NCBI RefSeq assembly: GCF_001536285.1
Contig: NZ_FAOZ01000009.1
Coordinates: 1 to 64,000, forward strand
From: Parafrankia irregularis
GTDB taxonomy: Bacteria > Actinomycetota > Actinomycetes > Frankiales > Frankiaceae
Reading direction: 5' to 3'
DNA: 64,000 nt
In this document: positions 9,073 to 16,830 of the stretch, piece after piece
How positions within the stretch are numbered: the first letter of the stretch is position 1
Layout: each line of letters begins with the position of its first letter
Notes under the pieces: generated by a model
Told to the model about the DNA's origin: nothing
Database searches by the model: none
Seen by the model: only the letters and a program-made list of their open reading frames with translations
Program-made: the position numbers and the translations under genes

Positions 9073-10875
9073 TCAGCCCCGATCTCCGGCGGTGCCGGTC
9101 CGGGCGCCGGTTGTCAGCCGCCATCCGCGGGCACGTTCGCGTTCGCGCCAGAAGGCGGCGTACCGGCCATCCTGTGCGACGAGCTCCGGGTGCGTCCCGC
9201 ACTCGACGATCCGGCCGCCGTCCAGGACGGCGATCTGGTCGGCACGGATGATCGTGTCGAGCCGGTGCGCGATGACCAGGACGGTGCGGTCGGTGGCGAG
9301 CTCGGCGATGGCGTCGTGGACGGCCGCCTCGTTCTCCGTGTCGAGGGATGCCGTGGCCTCGTCGAGCAGGACGATGGGCGCGTCCTTGCACAGGGCGCGG
9401 GCGATGGCCACGCGCTGGCGCTCGCCGCCCGACAGCAGCCTCCCGCCCTCACCGACATGGCTGGCCCAGCCGTTCGGGAGCCGGGCGACGATCGAGTCGA
9501 CCTGGGCGCGTCGCGCCGCGTCGCGGACCTGTTCCTCGGTCGCACCGGGGTTGCCGAACCGGATGTTCTCCTCGATGGTGGTGTCGAGCAGGTAGACGTC
9601 CTGGAACACCAGCGCGATGTGCCCGAACAGCTCACGGCCGGTGACGTCGCGGACGTCCACGCCGCCCACGCGCACCGACCCGGAGCCGACGTCGTGGAAA
9701 CGGGCGATCAGCTTCGTGACCGTCGTCTTCCCGCCGCCGGAGGCGCCGACGAGCGCGGTGGTCCGCCCGGCCGGGACGGTGAGGTTCAGCCCGGTCAGGA
9801 CCTCGGGCCCGTCGGGATAGGAGAAGTGGACGTCGGTCAGCTCGATCCCGGCGTGGCCGATCTGCTTGCCGTCCGCGGGCTCGGGGAGCGGTTCGACCGC
9901 CAGGAGCTCGGCGATCCGCCGGGCGGAGGCAGCGCAGCTCTGCAGGATGCCGCCGAGGCCGACCAGCGCGTCGAGTGGGCGCAGCAGACTGATGCCGAGC
10001 ACGACCAGGGCGATCATCCGGCCCGGTTCGAGGCCGTCCTGCGTGGTGAGCGCGAGCCCGACGAGGAACAGGGCGGTGAGTGCCAGCTGGAGGCCGATCT
10101 CCCCGATGTACTCGCCGGGCAGCGAGCGGACGATCTTGCGCCGGGAGGCGCGGTGCTGGTCGGCCAGGGCGTCGTCCAGCGCGGCGCGACCGGCGGCGGT
10201 CTGGCCGGTGGCCCGCAGCGTCGGCTGGGCCCCCGCGAACTCGACGAGCCGGCTGCCGGCCTCGGTGGTGGCGGCGTTCTCGGCCGCTTCGGAGCGTTCG
10301 GTGAGCCGGCGGCTGACCGAGAGCGCGACCAGCACGAGCGGGACGGCGATCAGCGCGGCGAGTCCGATCCGCCAGTCGAAGCCGAGCAGGAACACGGCGA
10401 TCGTCGTGGGGGTCGCGACCACACTGATCAGGGCCTGCGCGAGGAACACGGTGGAGGAGACCCTGGCCACGTCACCGATGACCAGCTGCGGGACCTCGCC
10501 CCCCCGAGTCCCGTCGAACCAGCCCAGCGGCAGCGTCACCAGCTTGCCGCCGAGCCGGTTGTAGAGGTCTCGGCGCCAGACCGAGGACAGCCGCAGCGCC
10601 CGCGATCCCAGGTAGTAGTGCGCGAACCACCCGGCGACCGCCGCGGCGGTGAGGGGGAGCAGCCACCATGCCGCCGTGGTGGTGTCGCCGTCGAACAGGG
10701 CGGTCAGCAGTGGGAACAGCACGCCGAAGGCCACTCCCTCGCTGACGGCATAGCCGGCCACCGACGCGAGGTACCACCCCAGCGGCCGGTGCTGGCCGGC
10801 TGGGACGAGGCCGCGCAGGCTGCCCGCGACGCTGGCCGTACCCGCTGGACCCGCCGTGTTCGTCGAGGATGTCAA
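9073..10875 (-). CDS. ABC transporter permease-ATPase, IrtB/YbtQ-like half
   Basis: A 600-residue fused half-transporter: an N-terminal six-helix type IV (exporter-fold) membrane domain to about residue 310, then an ATPase with Walker A GASGGGKTT near 375, Q-loop FQDVYLLD, signature LLSGGERQRVAIARAL near 480, Walker B IVLLDEATASLD and H-loop IAHRLDTI. All catalytic residues are intact. Its start overlaps the stop of the upstream partner by 4 bp, so the two proteins are translationally coupled and probably form a heterodimer. Position beside iron boxes and a siderophore NRPS suggests transport of a ferric siderophore; IrtAB and YbtPQ are exporter-fold proteins that import siderophores. Import versus export cannot be decided from sequence. 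Confidence 0.85.
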   Translation of the reverse strand: MTSSTNTAGPAGTASVAGSLRGLVPAGQHRPLGWYLASVAGYAVSEGVAFGVLFPLLTALFDGDTTTAAWWLLPLTAAAVAGWFAHYYLGSRALRLSSVWRRDLYNRLGGKLVTLPLGWFDGTRGGEVPQLVIGDVARVSSTVFLAQALISVVATPTTIAVFLLGFDWRIGLAALIAVPLVLVALSVSRRLTERSEAAENAATTEAGSRLVEFAGAQPTLRATGQTAAGRAALDDALADQHRASRRKIVRSLPGEYIGEIGLQLALTALFLVGLALTTQDGLEPGRMIALVVLGISLLRPLDALVGLGGILQSCAASARRIAELLAVEPLPEPADGKQIGHAGIELTDVHFSYPDGPEVLTGLNLTVPAGRTTALVGASGGGKTTVTKLIARFHDVGSGSVRVGGVDVRDVTGRELFGHIALVFQDVYLLDTTIEENIRFGNPGATEEQVRDAARRAQVDSIVARLPNGWASHVGEGGRLLSGGERQRVAIARALCKDAPIVLLDEATASLDTENEAAVHDAIAELATDRTVLVIAHRLDTIIRADQIAVLDGGRIVECGTHPELVAQDGRYAAFWRERERARGWRLTTGARTGTAGDRG

Positions 10876-12695
10876 GCTCGTCCTTCCCGATCGCTCTGCT
10901 GCGCCCGCCAGAGCTGGGCGTAGCGCCCACCCGCGGCGAGCAGGTCGTCGTGCCGGCCGCGCTCGACGATCCGTCCGTCGTCGAGGACGAGGATCTGGTC
11001 GGCCGCGGTGACCGTGTACAGGCGGTGCGCGATCACGAGCAGCGTCCGGCCCGCGGCCAGCTCGGCCAGCGCGTCCTGGATGGCGGCCTCGGAGTCGGGG
11101 TCGGCGAACGCGGTGGCCTCGTCGAGGAGCACGATCGGCGTGCCGGCCAGCAGCGTGCGGGCGATCGCGATCCGCTGTGCCTCACCGCCGGACAGGTGCG
11201 CGTCCTCGCCGACGACCGAGTCGTAGCCCCGCGGCAGGGCGAGGACGCGGTCGTCGACGGCGGCCGCGCGGGCGGCGGCGCGGACCGCCTCGTCGGACGC
11301 GTCCGGGACCGCGAGGGCGATGTTGTCCCGGATCGTCCGGCGCAGCAGCACGACGTCCTGCAGCAGGAATCCGATGTGGCGGTAGAGCTCGTCGCGGTCG
11401 ATGTCGCGCAGGTCGGCGCCACCGAGGCGGATCGTGCCGGCGGTGACGTCGGCGAACCGGGCCATCAGCATCGCCAGCGTCGACTTGCCCGCCCCGGAGG
11501 AGCCGACCAGCGCGGTCACGGTGCCTGGCCGCAGCGTCGCGCTCACCCCGTGCAGGACCTCGCGACCGTCCGGGTAGGCGAAGTGGACGTCGTCGAGCTC
11601 GACGGTCGGCGGGATGCCCACGGTGCGGGCCCGGATGGGGTCGACCTCCGGCTGCCGGGGCTCGCGCAGCAGGCCACTGATCCGCCCGGCCGCGTCCTGA
11701 GCGCGTTCCCGCAGGTCCTGGGCCAGGTAGATCGGGGTGATCTGCTCGAACAGGCCGACGCCGAGGAGGATGAAGGCCACCAGATCCACCGGGTCGGTCC
11801 AGCCGGCGGCGACCAGGCCGGTCCCGACGGCCGTGACCACGAACACCACCGTCGCCGGTGCCACCGTGGCCCGCGCGACGCCGCGCGGGCGCAGGAAGAT
11901 GCGCTGGGCCTGCTCGTCGGCGTCGGCGTGCTCGGCCGCGGCCGCCGTGAACCGGCGGGAGCTCTGGTCGGCGGCGAAGGCCTTGACGACGCTGATGCCG
12001 CGCACCGTCTCCAGAACGGCCGCGGTCAGCTCGCTGTTGGCTGCCGCGATGCGGTTCACCTGGTCGGTCGCGCGCACCGCGAGCCGTGAGCGGATGGTCT
12101 GGGCCACCGCGATGAGCGCAACCGTGACCAGCGCGAGCGTCCAGTCGACCCAGAGCAGGTAGATGATCACGACGGTCGGGCCGGCCACCGCCGAGGCCAG
12201 GTCGGCGCGGGCGTGGGCGACAGCGTGGTGCAACGAGCCCACGTCGTCCTGCACCGTCGAGCGCACCCGAGCCGACACCCCGCCCGCGAACCAGCTCAGC
12301 GGCAGGGCGCTGACGTGCTCGGTCATCCGGCGGCGCAGCAGGTACGCGAGGTCGGCGTCGGCGAGATGGCTGAGCAGGCTCGCCGACGCGTACAGCACGA
12401 ACCGGGCGAGGAGCAGGCCGGCCGCGAGCCAGGCGAGCGACCACACCGACCGGCCCTCGTCGTTCAGCAGCCGCCGCGCGATCTCCACCAGCACGACCGC
12501 CGGGGCGATCGACAGCACCGCGGCCAGTGCCTGCAGCACGGCCGCGACGCCGATCCGGCCGCGGACCGCACGACGCAGCTCAGCCAGCTCGGCCGCTGTC
12601 TGGTCGGCCGCGGTCCGGTCGGCGGCGGCGTCGTCGGTGTCGGCGTCGGCCGTGTCCGCGTCCGCGTCGTGAGGCGGTGCCGTGACTTTCACCAC
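10872..12695 (-). CDS. ABC transporter permease-ATPase, IrtA/YbtP-like half
   Basis: A 607-residue partner of the downstream gene. A repetitive Asp/Ala/Thr-rich N-terminal tail (about 40 residues) is followed by a six-helix membrane domain and an ATPase with Walker A GSSGAGKST near residue 400, Q-loop LLQDVVLL, signature LSGGEAQRIAIARTL and Walker B IVLLDEATAFADPD. It lacks the flavin-binding siderophore-reductase domain found at the N-terminus of mycobacterial IrtA. The GTG start at 12695 has GGAGG about 10 bases upstream. A candidate iron box sits 82 bp upstream, so expression should rise under iron starvation. Role in siderophore transport is inferred from context and family. Confidence 0.85.
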   Translation of the reverse strand: MVKVTAPPHDADADTADADTDDAAADRTAADQTAAELAELRRAVRGRIGVAAVLQALAAVLSIAPAVVLVEIARRLLNDEGRSVWSLAWLAAGLLLARFVLYASASLLSHLADADLAYLLRRRMTEHVSALPLSWFAGGVSARVRSTVQDDVGSLHHAVAHARADLASAVAGPTVVIIYLLWVDWTLALVTVALIAVAQTIRSRLAVRATDQVNRIAAANSELTAAVLETVRGISVVKAFAADQSSRRFTAAAAEHADADEQAQRIFLRPRGVARATVAPATVVFVVTAVGTGLVAAGWTDPVDLVAFILLGVGLFEQITPIYLAQDLRERAQDAAGRISGLLREPRQPEVDPIRARTVGIPPTVELDDVHFAYPDGREVLHGVSATLRPGTVTALVGSSGAGKSTLAMLMARFADVTAGTIRLGGADLRDIDRDELYRHIGFLLQDVVLLRRTIRDNIALAVPDASDEAVRAAARAAAVDDRVLALPRGYDSVVGEDAHLSGGEAQRIAIARTLLAGTPIVLLDEATAFADPDSEAAIQDALAELAAGRTLLVIAHRLYTVTAADQILVLDDGRIVERGRHDDLLAAGGRYAQLWRAQQSDREGRA

Positions 12696-12777
12696 GCCCG
12701 AATCCTCCGGTTCCCCGTGTGCCGTGCCTTTCCCGACGGCAGAGAGGCAGAGGACGGCATATGTTCCGATGGTCTGG

Positions 12778-12796
12778 TAAAGGAAGGCTTACCTAT
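12778..12796. promoter_or_regulatory. candidate iron box, DtxR/IdeR type
   Basis: TAAAGGAAGGCTTACCTAT matches 13 of 19 positions of the DtxR/IdeR consensus TTAGGTTAGGCTAACCTAA, with the right half nearly perfect. It lies 82 bp before the divergent reverse-strand ABC operon. It is weaker than the other two boxes. Confidence 0.45.
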
Positions 12797-12941
12797 TTTT
12801 CGGATGGAGTTCCGGGGTGTCAAGTGTGCGGCTGTCGGCTCGACTGGTCGCGGTGGGTGGCCGGGCTCTGAGATCCTGTGTCACGGTCCCCAGGTCGGGT
12901 GTCGCCCGGTGCCGGCCAGCCGTGCGGGTTGACCATCGTCC

Positions 12942-12960
12942 TTAGGTTAGCTATACCTAA
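12942..12960. promoter_or_regulatory. iron box, DtxR/IdeR type
   Basis: TTAGGTTAGCTATACCTAA matches the 19-bp consensus at 15 positions, including the whole left arm and the outer right arm. It lies 128 bp before the forward ABC operon in the 393-bp divergent region 12696-13088. In this family the Fe(II)-bound repressor occupies such boxes, so transcription should be released at low iron. The rest of the divergent region shows no gene. Confidence 0.8.
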
Positions 12961-13088
12961 CAGGCGAGAAATCCACTGTCCCGCGATCTCCGATCACGCG
13001 GGGGCCGCGAGTACTCACGGCCGCCCGGACGAACGGCTTCGGTTCCGGCGGAGCGCCCGAAGCGCGGGAACGGAAGCGGTCGGACGGC

Positions 13089-14858
13089 GTGGGCACATCC
13101 GATCAGGGCGGTGCTGGGTTGGGCGCTGGGCTGCACGGCTCGACAGGACTGCTCCGTGGGCAGCTCCTGGCCCGGCGGCGTGATCTCGCCCTCGGGGGTC
13201 TGGCGACCGTCGCCCAGCAGGCCGCCATGCTGGCGCTTCCCTGGTGTATCCAACGCGCGCTCGACCGAGGCGTCACCGCGCACTCGGTGCAGGGCACGGC
13301 CACCTGGGCGATTCCGACGGCGCTGTTCGCCGTCGTCTTCATGATCGGTGGGGCCGGAGGGCTGTGGTGGTCGGGCCGGGCCGCGAACGGCGTCGCCCAC
13401 GCGCTGCGCGCCGCGCTGGTCGAGCGGGTGGCCGCCTTCGACCGCCCCGCCCTCGCCCGCTTCGGGCACGGCGACCTGGCGACCAGAGTCACCCGGGATG
13501 TCGATCTCGTCCGGCAGTGGGTGCAGAGCCTCACGATCTGGGTCCGGATCGTGGTGACCATCGTGGTGGTGCTGCCCGCCTTCGCCCTGCTCGACTGGCG
13601 GCTGCTGGTGGTGGGAGTCGCCACGATCCCGCTGGTCGTGCTCGTCAACGGCTACTTCCCCGGCCGGTTCGGCGCGGCGAACGAGAGCCTGTCGGCGGCC
13701 TTCGCCGCCCGCGCCGACGCGGTGGACGATCTGCTGTCGGCCAGTGCCGCGGTCCGCGGCCTCGGCGGTGAGACGGCACTCGTCCGCCGTCACGACGACC
13801 GCAGCGCGGTCCTCACCGACCGGACGATGACCGCCGCGCGGATCTCGGCGTCCTGGGCCGCCGTCCCACCGGCCGTGCCCAGGCTGGCGATCGCGGCCGG
13901 GCTGGCCATCGGCGGTACGGCCGCCCTGCGCGGCGACCTCACCATCGGTGGCCTGGTCGCCTTCACCTCCTGGATGACGACGCTGGCGCTGGCGGTCACG
14001 GTCGCGGTCGAGCTGCTCGCCGCTCGCGGCCAGGCCCGCGTCGCCGCGGGGCGCATCGCCGGGGTTCTCGCCACCCCGGTGACCGACGACGACTCGGCCG
14101 ATGCGGAGGTTCCACCACCGGGCGCCGCGCTGCGCGCCACCGCCCTCACCGCCCGGCGCGCTGGAAGGCAGGTGCTCGGCCCGGTCGACCTGGCCGTCGG
14201 CCCGGGCGAGCTCGTCGTGGTGACCGGCCCGACCGGCAGCGGCAAGACGACGCTCGCCCGCCTGCTGTGCCGGGTGGAGGACCCGGCGTGCGGCTCGGTC
14301 AGCCTGGGTGGCGTCGACCTGCGGCGGGTGTCCCGCCTCGAGCTCGCCCACCGGATCGGCCTGGTGCCCCAACGGCCCCTGATTCTGGCGGGCACGGTCG
14401 CGGACAACATCCGGGTCGGCCGCGAGGTCGATCTCGACGAGTTGCGCGCGGCCTGCGTGGTGGCCGCGATCGACGACTTCGTGATGAGCCTGCCCGACGG
14501 CTACGACACCGAGCTGGGGGAGCGCGGGGCGACCGTCTCCGGCGGGCAGGGGCAGCGGCTCGCGTTGGCGCGTGGGCTGGTCGGACGTCCGGACGTGCTC
14601 GTGCTCGACGATGCCACCGCGGCGGTCGACGCCGCGACCGAGGCCACGATTCTGCGCCGGCTGCGCGAGTGGTCGCCGCGGACCGCGCTCGTCGTGATCT
14701 CCCATCGCCCGGCTGTCCTGGCCGCCGCCGACCGGGTCGTCCGGCTGGCCCCTGCCCCTGCGCCGGCGCCGGCACGGTCCGTGCCGGCCGCCGAGCACGT
14801 GCCCGCCGGCTCGCGTGGCGGTGCGGGCACCGTCGGTGTGCGGGGCGGCGATGGCTGA
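13089..14858 (+). CDS. ABC transporter permease-ATPase with non-canonical Walker B
   Basis: A 589-residue exporter-fold half-transporter: membrane domain to about residue 310, then an ATPase with Walker A GPTGSGKTT near 379, signature VSGGQGQRLALARGL and H-loop ISHRPAVL. The residue after the Walker B aspartate, normally the catalytic glutamate, is Asp (VLVLDDATAAVD), which predicts a degenerate ATP site as in heterodimeric exporters. The GTG start is followed by a Gly-rich stretch and then helix 1. It overlaps the next gene by 8 bp. An iron box lies 128 bp upstream. With its partner it forms the second ABC pair of the locus; one pair may export and the other import the siderophore, which is inference. 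Confidence 0.85.
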   Translation: MGTSDQGGAGLGAGLHGSTGLLRGQLLARRRDLALGGLATVAQQAAMLALPWCIQRALDRGVTAHSVQGTATWAIPTALFAVVFMIGGAGGLWWSGRAANGVAHALRAALVERVAAFDRPALARFGHGDLATRVTRDVDLVRQWVQSLTIWVRIVVTIVVVLPAFALLDWRLLVVGVATIPLVVLVNGYFPGRFGAANESLSAAFAARADAVDDLLSASAAVRGLGGETALVRRHDDRSAVLTDRTMTAARISASWAAVPPAVPRLAIAAGLAIGGTAALRGDLTIGGLVAFTSWMTTLALAVTVAVELLAARGQARVAAGRIAGVLATPVTDDDSADAEVPPPGAALRATALTARRAGRQVLGPVDLAVGPGELVVVTGPTGSGKTTLARLLCRVEDPACGSVSLGGVDLRRVSRLELAHRIGLVPQRPLILAGTVADNIRVGREVDLDELRAACVVAAIDDFVMSLPDGYDTELGERGATVSGGQGQRLALARGLVGRPDVLVLDDATAAVDAATEATILRRLREWSPRTALVVISHRPAVLAAADRVVRLAPAPAPAPARSVPAAEHVPAGSRGGAGTVGVRGGDG

Positions 14859-16578
14859 GGTCCGGGTACTGGCCGACGACCCGCCCCTCGCAGGCACCTT
14901 CCGGCGCTTCTGGCCGTACCTGCGCCCGCACCGGGCGATCCTGGCCGCCGCGCTGCTGGCGAGTGTGGCCAGCACGGCGGCGGTGGTGGGCATCGCGCCC
15001 GCCATCGGGTGGGGAGTCGACGCCGTGTCCGCGGGCGACCGGGGCCGGCTGTGGCAGGCGGTCGTCCTGATGGTCGGGCTCGCCCTGGCCAGGATGCTCC
15101 TGCTGCGCTGGTCGGAGCTGCTGCTGTCCGCGGCCGGGGAGCGGACCATCCGCGGCCTGCGGGATCTCGTCGTGGCACGCCTCGCCCGGGCACCTCTGCG
15201 CTTCATCGAGGCCCACCGGACCGGTGACCTGCTGCGCCGGTCGACCGGCGAGATCGCCGACCTCACGCTCTTCCTGCGCGACCAGCTGCCCAACCTGCTC
15301 GGCGTCAGCCTCACGATCGCTTTGACCACGGTGTTGCTGCTGGTCTACTCATGGCTGCTCACGTTGCTGCTCGTCGTGCTGTTCCTGCCCCTGGCGATCG
15401 CGATCGTGGCCTGGTTCAACCGGGGCGCGTCGCAGGCGTACGGCCGCCAGGCCGCGGCCGACGCGGCGATGACGGCGGCCTTCACCGAGACGCTCAGCGC
15501 GCATGAGGCCCTGGTCGCCCCCGGACGACCCCAGGAGTGGATTCGCCGGTTCCGGGAGGACAACGACAGGCTCCAGCAGGTGGCGGACCGCACGCTCGTC
15601 GTGCAGAACCGGCTGGAGCTGTTCGGCATGATCGAGGGGCTGGCCACCGCCGCGCTGCTGCTGCTCAGCGTCTGGCTGGTGCGCGCGGGGCATCTCGGCG
15701 TCGGCACGGTCGTCGTCTTCGTGGTCGCGACCCGCAACCTGTTCGAAGGCGTGCTGACGTTGTCGGGACTGGCCGGCCAGGCCCAGCTGGCCCGGGTGGG
15801 CCTGGCTCGCCTGACGGACCTGCTCGACGCACTGCCGCCGGTGCCGGGCTCGGCGCCGGTCCCGGGGACAGGCCTGGCGGCCGTGCCGAGCGCCCGCGGG
15901 GGCGGCGGGGGCGGCGGCCTGCCGGCGCATGGCGACCTGGTCGCCGACGACCTCGGCTTCGGCTACGTCGACGGCGCGGAGGTGCTGCGCGACGTCTCGG
16001 TCACCTTCCCGACCGGCGACCGGGCCGGCCTCGTCGGCGTCACCGGGTCCGGGAAGACGACCCTGGCGAAGCTGCTCGCCGGGCTCTACGAGCCGGACGT
16101 CGGGGCGGTGCGCTACGGGGGCGTCGATCTGCGGGCCGTCCCGGCGCGGGAGGTTCGGGCCCGCATCGTCCTCGTTCCGCAGCAGGTGCACATCATCACC
16201 GGCACGCTGGCGGAGAACCTGGCGCTGGTGCCGGGCGCGCCGGGCCGGCCGGCGATGGAGCGGGCCGTCGACATCCTCGGCCTCGGCGACTGGGCGGCGC
16301 GGCTGGGTGGTCTCGACGCCGATCTCGGCACCCGGGGCGAACGGCTCTCCGCCGGCGAGCGCCAGATCGTCGGGTTGTTGCGGGCGGCGCTCATCGATCC
16401 ACCGGTACTGCTGCTCGACGAGGCGACGGCCGACCTCGACCCGGATGCCGCGCTCCAACTGGAAACGGCGGTCGAGCGGCTGCGACCCGGCCGGACGCTG
16501 GTCGTCATCGCGCATCGGCCGAGCACCATCGAACGCCTGCCGCGAATCGTCCGACTTGATGCCGGACGCCTGGTCTGA
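14851..16578 (+). CDS. ABC transporter permease-ATPase, canonical partner
   Basis: A 575-residue half-transporter beginning at ATG 14851, inside the end of the preceding gene (ATGGCTGA overlap), which implies translational coupling. The membrane domain covers about residues 20-310, followed by a Gly-rich linker (eight consecutive glycines) and an ATPase with Walker A GVTGSGKTT near 401, signature LSAGERQIVGLLRAAL, intact Walker B VLLLDEATADLD and H-loop IAHRPSTI. It supplies the catalytic glutamate that its partner lacks. It ends 67 bp before the iron box of the NRPS gene. Confidence 0.85.
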   Translation: MAEVRVLADDPPLAGTFRRFWPYLRPHRAILAAALLASVASTAAVVGIAPAIGWGVDAVSAGDRGRLWQAVVLMVGLALARMLLLRWSELLLSAAGERTIRGLRDLVVARLARAPLRFIEAHRTGDLLRRSTGEIADLTLFLRDQLPNLLGVSLTIALTTVLLLVYSWLLTLLLVVLFLPLAIAIVAWFNRGASQAYGRQAAADAAMTAAFTETLSAHEALVAPGRPQEWIRRFREDNDRLQQVADRTLVVQNRLELFGMIEGLATAALLLLSVWLVRAGHLGVGTVVVFVVATRNLFEGVLTLSGLAGQAQLARVGLARLTDLLDALPPVPGSAPVPGTGLAAVPSARGGGGGGGLPAHGDLVADDLGFGYVDGAEVLRDVSVTFPTGDRAGLVGVTGSGKTTLAKLLAGLYEPDVGAVRYGGVDLRAVPAREVRARIVLVPQQVHIITGTLAENLALVPGAPGRPAMERAVDILGLGDWAARLGGLDADLGTRGERLSAGERQIVGLLRAALIDPPVLLLDEATADLDPDAALQLETAVERLRPGRTLVVIAHRPSTIERLPRIVRLDAGRLV

Positions 16579-16645
16579 GCGCACCGCAGGGCCCGACCAG
16601 CTGGGCCGATCCGAACTGGTGGTTGCATTTCCGATCTCGCCTATA

Positions 16646-16664
16646 TTAGGTTAACTTCACCTAA
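16646..16664. promoter_or_regulatory. iron box of the NRPS promoter, DtxR/IdeR type
   Basis: TTAGGTTAACTTCACCTAA matches 15 of 19 consensus positions, with both outer arms perfect (TTAGGTTA and CACCTAA). It is 166 bp upstream of the preferred NRPS start and the only such site in the 252-bp gap 16579-16830. It predicts iron repression of the NRPS and labels the product as a siderophore. Confidence 0.82.
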
Positions 16665-16830
16665 TCTGTGCGAGGATAGTGCGCCTGCCTGCCAGTCAGC
16701 GGTCGTTGCCCCAGGCGGCGGCCGTCGCCTCTGTCGGTCACCGGCCGCTCACCGGCCCCTGAAGCGGTAACCCATCGGTTGCCAGTCGATGCCCCTCGTC
16801 CCGACCCCCATCACCGGAAGGACGTCCACT

